The position numbers and the translations under genes were made by a program. Below, piece after piece: positions 1 through 9,283 of a stretch of DNA of 64,000 nucleotides; positions within the stretch are counted from its first letter, which is position 1; every line of letters starts with the position of its first letter. This DNA comes from Roseiarcus sp963835955 (lineage in GTDB: Bacteria > Pseudomonadota > Alphaproteobacteria > Rhizobiales > Beijerinckiaceae), in contig CAWIHZ010000001.1 of assembly GCA_963835955.1 (NCBI GenBank), positions 1 through 64,000 on the forward strand, in the 5' to 3' direction. Below the pieces are notes generated by a model. That model saw only the letters and a list, made by a program, of their open reading frames with translations. It was not told the origin of the DNA and made no database searches.

Positions 1-216
1 ACGCCAAAGCACGGCAGTTGGCTCGATCTGGCGGAGTCGGAACTCGGCGTCCTATCGTCCCAATGCCTCGACCGCCGTATCCCCGACAAACAAACCCTCG
101 TCGAGGAAGTCGCCGCCTGGGAGCAGGACCGCAACGCCAATCACGCCAATGCCAATTGGCACTTCACAACACCCGACGCACGCATCAAACTCAAGCACCT
201 ATACCCGTCAATCTGA
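1..216 (+). CDS. IS630-family transposase, C-terminal part (cut by window edge)
   Basis: Frame 1 is open from the first base to TGA at 214-216 (71 residues). It begins TPKHGSWLDLAESELGVLS and ends with KLKHLYPSI. The HGSWLNxAE-type motif carries the last acidic residue of the DDE catalytic triad in IS630-family transposases, so this is the end of the catalytic domain. The N-terminal part lies outside the window. The stop is followed within about 25 bases by a truncated gene of another element, so this insertion sequence appears to have landed in, or beside, the recombinase element that follows. Confidence 0.8.
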   Translation, partial: TPKHGSWLDLAESELGVLSSQCLDRRIPDKQTLVEEVAAWEQDRNANHANANWHFTTPDARIKLKHLYPSI

Positions 217-471
217 CTAAATTGGGCGACTATCAGGCCAAGGCGGATTTCGACGAAAGCGGCATTGCCGGAACTCGTACCCAGGAAGCGAGGTCCCCGC
301 GGCCCACACAAGATCCAGGGCGAAGTCTCGGCGTTCCTCAGGGCGCAGATTTCCCCTGGCGAACCGATACGCGCGCGCGAGTTGGCGAAGTCGCTCCAGA
401 AGGAGTTCGGCCTCGATGTCCATCCAAGAACGATCGAACGAGCGGTCGGTGCAAAAAAAACTCCGAGATGA
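217..471 (+). pseudogene. Helix-turn-helix accessory protein of the recombinase element, 5'-truncated
   Basis: The frame continues open after the IS630 stop and reads LPELVPRKRGPRGPHKIQ and then a winged-helix-like stretch ending GLDVHPRTIERAV before TGA at 469-471. This matches the C-terminal half of the small DNA-binding protein that often precedes large serine recombinases in proteobacterial elements. The N-terminal half is missing at the IS630 junction (around 217-240). A start could be proposed at ATG 265, which would give 68 residues, but that leaves an incomplete domain. The stop overlaps the next start by four bases (ATGA), which indicates an original translationally coupled operon. 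Confidence 0.6.
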
Positions 472-761
472 CTGGGATCACGGCCAGTCTGACTGCGCCT
501 GCGACCGTCGTCGTCGCCCGCTACGAGAGGCTGCGCTCGGCCATGCTTGGTGAAGCGCTGCCCCCTGACGCCCGGAGTGGGCTGGTCGTCTTTCTTCACC
601 GCGGCATGTGGGGATGGGCGCGCGCGCTGTCGGTCGAACCCGCCAGGTTGGAGCCGATGCCATCCCGATCCTCGGCGCCGGCGCAGCTCATCGAGCGCCG
701 AGCCATCGTCTGCCTCCTCGCCGGAATGGTGATGGCGATCAACGACCGGAGGGCGCTATAA
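468..761 (+). CDS. Small accessory protein of the recombinase element
   Basis: 97 residues starting MTGITASLTAPATVVVARYE. It has no recognised catalytic motif. It sits between the HTH fragment and the recombinase, overlapping the former by ATGA (468-471) and the latter by ATAA (758-761). Short proteins of this size and position recur upstream of this recombinase type. Its role is unknown, possibly as a regulatory or DNA-binding partner. The segment VVFLHRGMWGWARALSVEP is the most conserved-looking part. The four-base overlaps at both ends are the main support for it being a real gene. Confidence 0.55.
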   Translation: MTGITASLTAPATVVVARYERLRSAMLGEALPPDARSGLVVFLHRGMWGWARALSVEPARLEPMPSRSSAPAQLIERRAIVCLLAGMVMAINDRRAL

Positions 762-2875
762 ACGCCTCGCTCAAAGTTCAACCTCGCCATCTCGAACGGG
801 ACGCCTACCTCTACATCCGGCAGTCATCGATGCGGCAGGTCATCGAGAACGTCGAAAGCACGAGGCGGCAATACGCGCTTCGGGGCCGCGCGACCGCCCT
901 TGGCTGGCGCGACGAGCAGATCGTCGTCGTCGATGACGACCAGGGCGAGTCCGGCGCGTCGGCGTCATGGCGCGAAGGATTCCAGCGCCTGGTGAGCGAC
1001 GTCGGCTTGGGGCGCGCCGGCATCGTCATGGGGCTGGAAGTCTCCCGCCTTGCCCGCAACAACGCCGACTGGCATCGCCTGCTCGAGATCTGCGCCCTCG
1101 CCGATACGCTCATCCTCGACGAGGACGGCGTCTATGATCCCGCCAGCTTCAATGACAGATTGCTGTTGGGCTTGAAAGGAACCATGAGCGAGGCCGAACT
1201 TCACGTCATCAAGGCGCGGCTCCGCGGCGGGATCCTGAACAAGGTGCGCCGCGGCGAGTATCGTTGTCCGCTCCCGACAGGCTTCACATACGATGAGGTC
1301 GGCGAGGTGGCGTTCGACCCCAACTCGCAGGTCAGGGAAACGATCGCGTATTTCTTCGAGACGTTCTCACGAGTGGGATCGGCCTCTCAGACCGTCAAGG
1401 TCTTTCGCAAGGAGGGGCTTTGCTTTCCGTCTCGCATCCGCAATCGAGCGCCGACGATTTTCCAGCCGCTGACGATATCGACCGCAATCCGAACGCTGAA
1501 CAACCCGCGCTACGCGGGCGCGTACGTCTATGGCCGGCGGCAATATCGGCGAGCTGCAGATGGAAAGAAGAAGCTTCGGACCCGCGAGCGCAATGATTGG
1601 CTCGCCTGCATTCCGAACGCTCATCCTGGCTACATCGCCTGGGAGCAGTTCCAGCAGAATCTCAACACGCTCAAGGCCAATGGCCAGGGATACGAGGTCG
1701 CAAGAGCCTCGCCGCCGCGGGAGGGGACGGCCTTGCTGCAAGGACGGGCCGTATGTGGCCGTTGCGGTCGGCATCTACGCGTGCGGAATGCCGCTCGACG
1801 CGGCCGGCTGGAAGCCTGGTACGTCTGCGACCGTGCGCATAGCTCGCGCGGCGAGCCGAGCTGCCAGTCGATCGCGGGCGCGCCGATCGACAAGGCGATC
1901 GGCAAACTGATCGCCGATCAGATGACGCCGGCCGCGGTCGAACTGGCCCTGGAGATCAGGAGAGAGATCGAAGCGCGGCATGACGAGGCGGATCGGCTCC
2001 GCCGTCGCGCCGTCGAGCGCGCCCAGATCGACGCCGATCTCGCACAGCGACGCTTCATGCTCGTCGATCCGGCCAACCGCCTCGTCGCCGATACGCTCGA
2101 GCGCGAATGGAACGACAAGCTGCGCGCACTGGCCAACGCTCAGGAGGAATGGGAGCGTGGACGGCAGGAAGACCAGTTCGCTCTCGACGGCGCGATCCGC
2201 GATCGGCTCATCGCCATGACCTCGGACTTCGCAGCGCTTTGGTCCGATCCGAGCCTCCCGAACCGCGAGCGCAAGCGGCTGCTCGCCTACATCATCGAGG
2301 ATGTCACGCTCGTGAAGCTCGCGGTCGAGGAAACGACAAGGATCCATGTCCGCTTCAAGGGAGGCAGGACGGAGACCCTGACGACCGAGAACCCCAAGTC
2401 CTCCGCGCAGCAGGTCAAGACCCAGAAGGCGGTGATCGAACTGGTCGACCGGCTCCTCGACGATCATGTCTATTCCGAGATCGCCGAGATCCTCAACCAA
2501 AAGGCAATTCGGCCCGGCGGTTCGGCCCGCCGCGACCAGGCCGACGCCCGCTTCACGGACTTGCGGGTGGCCTACCTCGCCCATCAGTACGGGCTCCGCT
2601 CACGCTATGACCGACTGCGGGATCGCGGGATGCTGACGAACGCAAAGATCACCGCCCGGCTCGGAATTTGTGAGAGCACCGTGAAGAGATGGGTCAGACA
2701 CGGCCTCATCGCCAGGCATGCCTACAGTGGTCAGGCCTATCTCTACGAACCGCCGGGGTCGGACCTGCCACCCAAGCACTTCAGTCGATGGGACCGACTT
2801 GTCGACCGGGCGGCTGCGCTCCGCAGGACACCAGATTCAAGATGTACGCTTCCAGCGGAAGGAGGTGCAATATGA
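758..2875 (+). CDS. Large serine recombinase (resolvase/invertase superfamily)
   Basis: About 705 residues. The N-terminal resolvase domain (about residues 15-160) has AYLYIRQSSMRQ with the catalytic serine near residue 23, EVSRLARNN, and the GTMSEAELHVIKARLRGG motif at the start of the long helix. A recombinase domain follows, then a zinc ribbon near residues 332-370 (CGRCG ... CDRAH ... C), then a coiled-coil/HTH C-terminal part. These enzymes excise or integrate mobile DNA through a 5'-phosphoserine intermediate. The start is unusual: GGAGGG at 748-753 is spaced for ATA at 758, which overlaps the preceding stop as ATAA where related operons have ATGA. The in-frame ATGs at 608 and 614 would add residues unlike the family. 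The last 12 or so codons may be out of frame, because another frame reads EVQYEV just before TAG. Confidence 0.8.
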   Translation: MNASLKVQPRHLERDAYLYIRQSSMRQVIENVESTRRQYALRGRATALGWRDEQIVVVDDDQGESGASASWREGFQRLVSDVGLGRAGIVMGLEVSRLARNNADWHRLLEICALADTLILDEDGVYDPASFNDRLLLGLKGTMSEAELHVIKARLRGGILNKVRRGEYRCPLPTGFTYDEVGEVAFDPNSQVRETIAYFFETFSRVGSASQTVKVFRKEGLCFPSRIRNRAPTIFQPLTISTAIRTLNNPRYAGAYVYGRRQYRRAADGKKKLRTRERNDWLACIPNAHPGYIAWEQFQQNLNTLKANGQGYEVARASPPREGTALLQGRAVCGRCGRHLRVRNAARRGRLEAWYVCDRAHSSRGEPSCQSIAGAPIDKAIGKLIADQMTPAAVELALEIRREIEARHDEADRLRRRAVERAQIDADLAQRRFMLVDPANRLVADTLEREWNDKLRALANAQEEWERGRQEDQFALDGAIRDRLIAMTSDFAALWSDPSLPNRERKRLLAYIIEDVTLVKLAVEETTRIHVRFKGGRTETLTTENPKSSAQQVKTQKAVIELVDRLLDDHVYSEIAEILNQKAIRPGGSARRDQADARFTDLRVAYLAHQYGLRSRYDRLRDRGMLTNAKITARLGICESTVKRWVRHGLIARHAYSGQAYLYEPPGSDLPPKHFSRWDRLVDRAAALRRTPDSRCTLPAEGGAI

Positions 2876-3091
2876 AGTCAGGTAGTTGGTCGCCAGAACC
2901 AGGCCCGTGCCGTCCCAGAACAATAACTTCACCCGGTCGGCCCGCTTGGATCGAAACACATAGATCACGCCGCCGAACGGGTTCGCGCCCAGCGTCTCGT
3001 GAGCCACCGCCGCGAGCCCGTCCATCCCCTTGCGGAAATCGACCGGCTTCATCGCGATCAGGACCTTCACGCCCGAGGAGGGAACGATCAT
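2837..3091 (-). pseudogene. tnpB: IS66 TnpB (OrfB), 3'-truncated
   Basis: Starts MIVPSSGVKVLIAMKPVDFR and continues with KGMDGLAAVA and KLLFWDGTGLVLA, the signature of IS66 OrfB. Family members are about 115 residues. Here homology ends near residue 66 (about position 2893), and the remaining 18 residues come from unrelated adjoining DNA. It overlaps tnpA by four bases (ATGA, 3088-3091), the normal IS66 arrangement. It is non-functional as a transposition gene in this state. Confidence 0.8.
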
Positions 3092-3489
3092 GCCGCTCCC
3101 TTCAGCGCGCGAACGATCCTCGCCAGCGTCGCGCCGTCGGCGGTCAACGGAACGCGCGCGACCATCGCGCCGACGAGGATTTCCAAGACCGCTCCGTCCA
3201 GCGCAGCCTTCTCAGCCGGCGCCTCCAACATCACCGCCGCAAAGCCGGGCGCGTCCGACCTCTCGATCGCGCGGCCCCTAGCGGACCGTCGCCATCCAAA
3301 CAGCTGCTGCGAGGTGATCCCGTGACGCCGCGCGACCTCGGACACCACTGCCCCCACCGCCAGTGTCTCCTCGGGAATCCGAGCTTTCTCGTCGGACGAC
3401 CACCGACGACGACGACCCGTCCCCGTGAACACCTCGACCCGACGCGCGACGCTCGGCTTAGGCTCAAGCTTATCGTCAAACATATTCAC
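3088..3489 (-). CDS. tnpA: IS66 TnpA (OrfA)
   Basis: 133 residues. The N-terminal half carries a helix-turn-helix (RRRRWSSDEKARIPEETLA ... GAVVSEVARRHGITSQQLF) of the IS3/IS911 and IS66 OrfA type, which binds the element ends. The tail, ending in ARIVRALKGA, is typical of IS66 TnpA. The coding frame looks intact although its partners are lost, so transposition would need TnpB and TnpC supplied from another copy. A start at ATG 3483 (second Met) is also possible. Confidence 0.75.
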   Translation of the reverse strand: MNMFDDKLEPKPSVARRVEVFTGTGRRRRWSSDEKARIPEETLAVGAVVSEVARRHGITSQQLFGWRRSARGRAIERSDAPGFAAVMLEAPAEKAALDGAVLEILVGAMVARVPLTADGATLARIVRALKGAA

Positions 3490-3548
3490 GTGCCGATCCC
3501 AAATCAGAGATCGGAATCTGCCACCTCACACGTGATCGAGGAAGGCGC

Positions 3549-3566
3549 GGTCAGAACAGCGCTTAC
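3549..3566 (-). repeat. IS66-type terminal inverted repeat
   Basis: On the minus strand the sequence begins GTAAGCGCTGTTCTGACC, matching the GTAAGCG start common to IS66-family ends. It sits 60 bases upstream of tnpA. Immediately outside it (3567 onward) a P-type ATPase coding sequence starts in mid-protein, which fixes this as the insertion edge. Confidence 0.65.
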
Positions 3567-3777
3567 GTTCGCGGCGCGACGACTGCGCCCGGACATGAAT
3601 CTGCTAATGGTAATCGCAATCGCCGGCGCCATCGGTATCGGCGAATTGTTCGAGGGTGCCACGGTCGCCTTTCTGTTTGCTCTGTCCCTGGCACTCGAGA
3701 GTTGGAGCGTGGGTCGCGCGCGGCGCGCCATTTCCGCCCTGCTGGATCTGGCCCCGCTTCAGATCGAATACCAATGA
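3567..3777 (+). pseudogene. P1B-type heavy-metal ATPase fragment, interrupted by IS66
   Basis: The frame reads FAARRLRPDMNLLMVIAIAG, then LFEGATVAFLFALSLALESW, then SVGRARRAISALLDLAP, before diverging and stopping at 3775-3777. This is the transmembrane segment and start of the actuator domain of CadA/ZntA/CopA-like ATPases. The catalytic DKTGT and CPC motifs are not in the window. The left edge coincides with the IS66 end, so the gene was split by insertion. Its right edge (about 3758) ends shortly before the attL-like site. It is a dead fragment that suggests a former metal-resistance cargo. Confidence 0.75.
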
Positions 3778-3848
3778 CGACCGGAGTGGATGAGTTGGGT
3801 GACCCTTCTGCCGGAAGTGTATTCAAAGCACTTCCGCAGTTGTTCCCG

Positions 3849-3866
3849 TCACTCCCACTCAATTGT
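3849..3866. other. Putative island attachment core, distal copy (attL-like)
   Basis: TCACTCCCACTCAATTGT matches 16 of 18 bases of the guaA 3' end at 10522-10539. On the minus strand it encodes TIEWE plus TGA, exactly the last residues of GuaA, with two synonymous changes. A displaced copy of a gene's 3' end that preserves the amino acids is the hallmark of integration into that gene by a tyrosine recombinase. The segment between this and the guaA end is the candidate island. The surrounding DNA (3780-4166) holds no convincing gene and is visibly less GC-rich than the core genome. Confidence 0.65.
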
Positions 3867-4073
3867 TTTGAGGCATCGTACACTGATATGGCTACGCAAA
3901 TTTTTTCTGCGCACGAGGAAGAACCGTCTCTCCGATCCGTCAAAAATTTGCGCTCTTGAATTCAAAGAGGAATTTCGACGATTGGCGATTTGCTCGGTTT
4001 CAGCAACTATCGGCATCGATCAGTCGAACTTCGCGATCTCCGACGAGAACGGCTACGTTGGCCTGGCAAACGA

Positions 4074-4086
4074 AAAAGACCGTCAG
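4074..4086 (+). repeat. Island end motif AAAAGACCGTCAG, left copy
   Basis: The 13-mer AAAAGACCGTCAG occurs here, 207 bases inside the left att core, and again in a cluster 160-260 bases inside the right core. An identical 13-mer near both island borders is far beyond chance and suggests recombinase arm-type binding sites. The copy at 10305-10317 is inverted relative to this one, so the pair could alternatively be transposon terminal repeats. Confidence 0.6.
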
Positions 4087-4166
4087 CACGTTTCTCCCTG
4101 ACCGATCCGAACCGTGCCGTTACCGATCCGCCAACTGATGGCGATCATTGTCCAACCTCTCGCCGG

Positions 4167-6660
4167 TTACATAGTTCTGCCCCGCAGGCTGTCGGCGAAG
4201 GAGGAAAGCACATTGGCGAGATGCCTCGCGGTTTCCGGGGACGGCAGCGGCACCTTCAGACTTTGCGCGCCCGTAGTGGGATCGCGCTCGATCCAGGGAT
4301 GCGCGGGAGCATCAGGATTATTGGTAGCAGTCAGCATGGCAACAAACTGCGAACCGACCTGCAATACGGCTTGCCACGGATCGGAAGCAGCATCGTGCGG
4401 CGGCGCTCCGGCCGTTTGAACCCGCGTGATCGCCACGCCCCCCGTACCGACATCGGCATCTGCATCAGCATCTCCATCGGCCCTGGGGGCGCCGGCTGAA
4501 ACGACGTTTGTCACTTCTTCAGCTGGCGTCACGGTCTCGCCCTCGCCCATACGTCCGGTGACCTTCTCAACGTCCTTCATGAAGCGGTTTAAACGCGAGC
4601 CTCCCAGCGAAATCTCGCCGCTGCCGCCATCGAGAATTCCGGCAGACAGCGAGCGCTTGAACGCCAGAACCGAAAGCATCCCTTCTTCGATGGTGCCCTT
4701 CGCGACGAAATTGACGACCCGCACCGGCTGTGACTGGCCGAGGCGATGGGTGCGCGCGATGCGCTGCTCGAGTATCGCCGGATTCCAGGGCAAGTCCATG
4801 TTCACGATGGTCGAGGCATGCTGCAAATTGAGGCCCGTGCTGCCGGCGTCCGTGGACAAGAAAACCCGGCAGGCCGGATCGTCGCGAAAGCGCTCGACCA
4901 GCGCCGGCCGCTTGTCCGACGGCACGCCACCGTGGAAGCTGACGTAGCCCAAGCCGCGCGCTTCAAGGCGTCGGATGACGATGTCGTGGGTCCGCGTCCA
5001 TTGCGAGAACACCACCGCTTTGGCTTTCGGCTCGGCGAACAGATCATCGAACAGGGCCGCCAGTTCATCGGCCTTGACGCCATGGTCTGTCTCTTGGTCC
5101 AAGAGATAGGTGCTGTTGCACGACATGCGCATGTTCTGCAGCGCGCAGGTCAGCCGCCGCTGGTCCTTGTCCGACAAGAAACGGGTCTTCCGCCAGCGCT
5201 GGACGATTTTCGCTACAACGTCGGCGTTTTCCTGGTGATAGAGCATCTGCATCTCCGTCATCGGCACCAGAAGGTTCTGGTCGAGACGTCTCGGCAATTG
5301 CTTCAGCACCTCGGATTTGCGGCGGCGGATCATGATCGGCGCCAGCGTCTGGCCGATCTTGTCGAGCTTCGTATAACCGATGACGCGCCCGCCTTCGTCC
5401 TTGACCTGATGGTCGTGCAGCAGCCTCCACGTCGGCCCCAGCTGGTGTTGATCGACGAACTGAACGATCGAGATTAATTCTTCGAGCTTGTTCTCCAAAG
5501 GAGTGCCGGTCAGCAAGATCGCGTAGGGACTATCGATACGCTTTAAGGCCCGGGCGGCGATGGTGTTCCAGTTTTTCACCCGCTGTGCTTCATCGACGAT
5601 CACGAGATCGGGCGCCCAGGCCGCGATCAGATCGAGGTCGGGCTGGAGCTTCTCGTAATTCGTGATCTTGCAGAAATCGTCCAAGCGATAGTCGTTCTGA
5701 CGCTGCGCCCGGCCACCGTTGATCACTCGTGCCGCGGCCTCGCCCTGCCTGCCGGAGAAACGCAAAATCTCGCTCTGCCACTGATATTTGAGCGAGGTCG
5801 GGCAGATCACCAGCACCCTTGAGACGCCGAAGTGCCGCGCCAGTATTTCCATGGCGGCGATGGCCTGGACGGTCTTGCCAAGTCCCATGTCGTCGCCGAT
5901 CAACGCCCTGCCGGCGCGGACCGCGAACAGCGCGCCTTCGGCCTGATACGGATAGAGCCGCACTTTCAGAAGGGCTTCGTAGTCCGGGGTCGGCGGCTCC
6001 CTGGGGAAACAGCTCCGCGAGCTTCGCGGCGCGGCGGTCCGCATCCCGTCTTCCCGCGATGAAATCGAGCGCATCGTCATACGCGCGGAACTCGTGGCCC
6101 GATTGAGCTGCTATGGCCATGAAAGACTCGAGTTCGTCGTAGCGGTCATCCGGCAGCATCCCGTCATGACCGGTGTCGAACAATTCCGCGGCGGCCTTGC
6201 GCAAAGCTGGCGGACAGTCCGTTCCGGTCCGGAAATGGATGCGGCGCCTGCCGTCGTTGCGAAGGTAAAGCTCGGAAAAAGCCGGCCGATAGCCGCTTGC
6301 GAACGCAGCTTTGGCGCCGCGCTTCTTCCTCAGCCACGCAAGCGTGAACTCGATGTGCTTGCAGGTGCCGAGTTCGTTCGTAGCATAATCGGGGCACGAA
6401 CAGAAATTGCCGCCGGGTCCCATGCCCCGGATCGCCACACGGTAGCTCGATTTCGAGGCAGGATTGCCGACCCGAAATTCTGAGAAAAACGGTTCGCTCG
6501 TCAGGTTCTCGATCCGGAAAGCCTGCTCGCGGCCGAACTGGCGGCGCAAGGCCCTCTGCCATTCCACCGGCGATAGATCGGCGGGCGCATGGGTGCGCGA
6601 GAGCTTTGGTTCTCGGTTCAGCTTGGTCGCGGACTTTAGGCCTCGGCGTTTTGATTTCAT
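4167..6660 (-). pseudogene. SWIM zinc-finger / SNF2-family helicase, one frameshift
   Basis: From ATG 6660 the first frame gives a basic N-terminus and a SWIM zinc finger (CSCPDYATNELGTCKH near 6390-6340, pattern CxCx(n)CxH). Near 6003-6006 the frame must move by +1 at CTG TTT CCC C to enter the second frame. That frame holds the SNF2 core: GDDMGLGKT (Walker A), VDEAQRVKN (DEAx box), LTGTPLENK, and the helicase C lobe with STDAGSTGLNLQ and QRIARTHRLGQ. SWI2/SNF2 enzymes translocate on double-stranded DNA. The gene is last in a minus-strand operon with the TOTE primase-helicase 87 bases upstream. An alternative upstream start is 6717. The shift lies exactly between the two domains, so decay, read error or programmed frameshifting are all possible. 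Confidence 0.75.
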
Positions 6661-6747
6661 CAAATTAGTCTCTAGACATTTGAGAGGCTGCGGCCGCAAG
6701 ATATATAACGTACGCAATGTCCTCGCGACACTTGGGCCGGTGGTGGA

Positions 6748-9253
6748 TCACTCAACCCTATAGCCGAGCGCACGATATCCAGATCGCCGCTTCGCCGCCA
6801 TCCGCGCAAGAATGGGCACGAGATCATCGACATAGTCGACGACGAGAACCTCTGTTTTACCAGCATGCTGCCGGTGAAGCCGACCGACATATTGGGCCAA
6901 CGTGCCCTTCCACGAAATGGGCATCGTCAAGAACAGCGCGTCCAATCTTGGGTCATCAAAGCCTTCGCCGATGTAACGCCCTGTCGCGAGGATGAGCCGT
7001 TCCTGATCGTCCGCCACTCGCAGGGCGGCATCTGACGCCTTGCGTTCGGCTGCCGACATTCCGCCTCGAAGGACGACAAGATTGCGCACGAAGCGCGAAA
7101 AGCGGCCTTGCAGATATTCGAGATGATCCCGGCGCTCGGTGAGCACGACCGGTGACCGCTTCGCCTCCAGCGCTTTCAGCACATCGTCGAAGATCAGGTT
7201 ATTGCGCAGTTCGTCCCGCGCGATGGCCGCATAGACCGCTGGCATGGAAGGACGGTCCGATCCCTCCAAGGGCGGCGGCAGTTGAAACTGCGTCGATCGA
7301 GTCTTGGCGCGGTGAACAATTCCCCGCCCCGCCGCCTGGGCACGCGCATCAACGCGATGTCGAACAGGTCCGCATTGCATGAAGATGATCGGATGGTGAC
7401 CATCTTTGCGGGCCACGGTCGCGGAAAGCCCAAGGACATAGCGCGCCTTCGCCCGGCGGGCCACGAGCTCAAAACTCGCCGCCGAAAGATGGTGGCACTC
7501 GTCGACAACCAGATGACCGTAGTCCGCTACCAGGTCGGATACTTCGCCTCGGCGCACGAGGCTCTGGATCAGCGCGACATCAATGACGCCAGTCGGCTTG
7601 CGGCGTCCGCCGCCAATGACGCCGATGTCCTTCGGATCGATATCGAGGAATGTCCTTAGCCGCTCCACCCACTGGGTGAGCAGCTCGCGGCGATGGACAA
7701 GAACGAGCGCATTGCGTCCGCGTTGCGCAATAAGGGCCGCGGCCACCACCGTCTTGCCGAAGGCGGTCGTCGCCGCGAGCACGCCATGCTCATGCGGAAG
7801 AAGGGCCTCGAACGCCTTGACCTGCGGCTCCTGCAGCGTCCCCTGAAACCGTACTCGGCTCGCAAGCGGATCGCCGATCACCCTCAGATCATTCAACTCA
7901 ACCTCGGCGCCCTCGCCTCGGATCAGCTCAACAGCTTCGTCGAGGCATCCGCGGGGCAGCCCCACATGACGCCGATGAAGTTCGGCGCAGGAGATAATCC
8001 GAGGCTTGCCGAAGGTCGGGAAACGCATGGACTGCGCACGATAGAACTCGGGGTTTTGGAAGGCCGCCAAGCGTATGAGCCGCGCCGTCAGTTGCCGGCG
8101 GCAAATCGGTCCGGTCGATATAGAGTTGGTCGGCGACCACGATGGTGATCTTGCCCGATAGGGGACTGCCGACCGGGCCCGCTTTGGGGCGCCGAGACGG
8201 CGTCATGCGCCACGGCTCGTCCGCATCCTCATCTTCGACCGGCATGCGGACGCCCAGAATACGGCCTCGCGTCTCCGCATCGTCGACGATTTCGGCGGCG
8301 GCCTTGGCCGATAGCCGTGGCCTCGCGGCCAGAAATGCCCATTGGTCGTCGTATGGACGAAGGTCTTGGTCGATGAAGACACTGTTTCCAAGCTCGCGCG
8401 CCCGGCGCTGCAAAGGCAAGGCGATCAGATTGCCGAAGCCGCCGACCGGCATGGTGTCCTGGCTCGGAAAAAAGCGATCATATGAGGCGAAACCTATTTC
8501 GGGGCGACGCTCCATCGTCTCCGTCAGCATCGCCGCGCCAAGCTGCCGAGCGGTGCGCGCCGAAACCGGCTCGGAGAAGAAAATCCACACATGCCCGCCA
8601 TTGCCGGATCGAGACCGCTCAAGGGCCGCGGGCACGCCCTTGGCCTGGCAAGTCTCCAGCACGGCCAAGGCGTCAGCCGCCCAGCTCTCCTCGTCAAAAT
8701 CGGCGGCCAGAAACCAGCAGGTCTCGTCAGGAAGCAGCGGATAAACACCCGCCACGAAATCGCCACCAGAGCCGCGTGCGCCCTCGCCGCCGCGCAGATG
8801 CTTTTCGATGACGTCGTCGGTGACCGGGATGAAGGCTTGATGAGGGCATTCCCCGCATTTGACCTGGGGCTTGCCGCATATCCCCTTAACCCACTCGTTG
8901 GCGCACGCGGGCGCATAGCCGGACTTGGCGGTCTTCCGGTTTTCCCACCTGACAGGGAATACGTCAGCGCGGCCTGCGAATAGGCGCCGAAACAGCGCGA
9001 TCTTTTCCGCGGCGGATGACGCGGCCATGACCCTCGGCGCATCTGCAATGGCGGGTGATGAATAATTCGCAGCCGCCGCCGAGCGCCGGCTCACGAGATC
9101 CCTCAGCGCGGCCTCAAGCTCTTTCCGCTCCGCCTCATTTGCGGCTAAGCGGGCTCGAACCTGCTCAATCTCGAGCTCAAGTTCGTGCGCAGTCTCGGCG
9201 TCACCGCCCAGCGCCAGTCGTTTCGACACATCTCCGCTCAGCCAAGTCTTCAT
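6748..9253 (-). pseudogene. TOTE-type archaeo-eukaryotic primase fused to SF2 helicase, one frameshift
   Basis: Starts at ATG 9253 with GGAGAG upstream. A coiled coil (about residues 20-60) leads into a Cys cluster (C-A-N-E-W ... GICG ... CGECPHQ) and an AEP primase domain with catalytic LAADFDE and SGNGGHVWIFF. The second frame, entered by a +1 shift near 8092, gives a superfamily 2 helicase with TAFGKTVVAAAL (Walker A), VDECHHLSA (DECH box), LSATVARKDGHHPI and a C lobe ending QYVGRLHR. This is the architecture of the AEP-TOTE family, proposed from comparative genomics to act in biological conflict. The shift falls at the primase-helicase linker (LPPA followed by LTARLIRLAAFQNPEF in the new frame). 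The toxin gene ends 30 bases upstream. Confidence 0.8.
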
Positions 9254-9283
9254 AGAGCGGGCTCTCCAGGTGATCGCCGTCCG

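Larger units (their letters stand above)
2893..3566 (-). mobile_element. IS66-family remnant (tnpA plus truncated tnpB)
   Basis: Two minus-strand genes typical of IS66 (OrfA/TnpA and OrfB/TnpB) are present. The large transposase gene TnpC is absent. The element starts at 3566, where an IS66-like terminal repeat ends in GTAAGCG on the minus strand. It is cut near 2893, where TnpB homology stops and the recombinase-element sequence begins. The recombinase element therefore probably truncated IS66, or the two recombined. Confidence 0.7.

Noticed and set aside
758..2875. Serine recombinase as the integrase of the guaA island
   Set aside because: guaA-end islands with short direct repeats are typically made by tyrosine recombinases. 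This enzyme lies outside the att-bounded segment and is separated from it by IS66 and an ATPase fragment.
3774..3959. 61-codon plus ORF starting MTTGVDELGD
   Set aside because: It spans the attL-like core and has no ribosome site or recognisable protein pattern.
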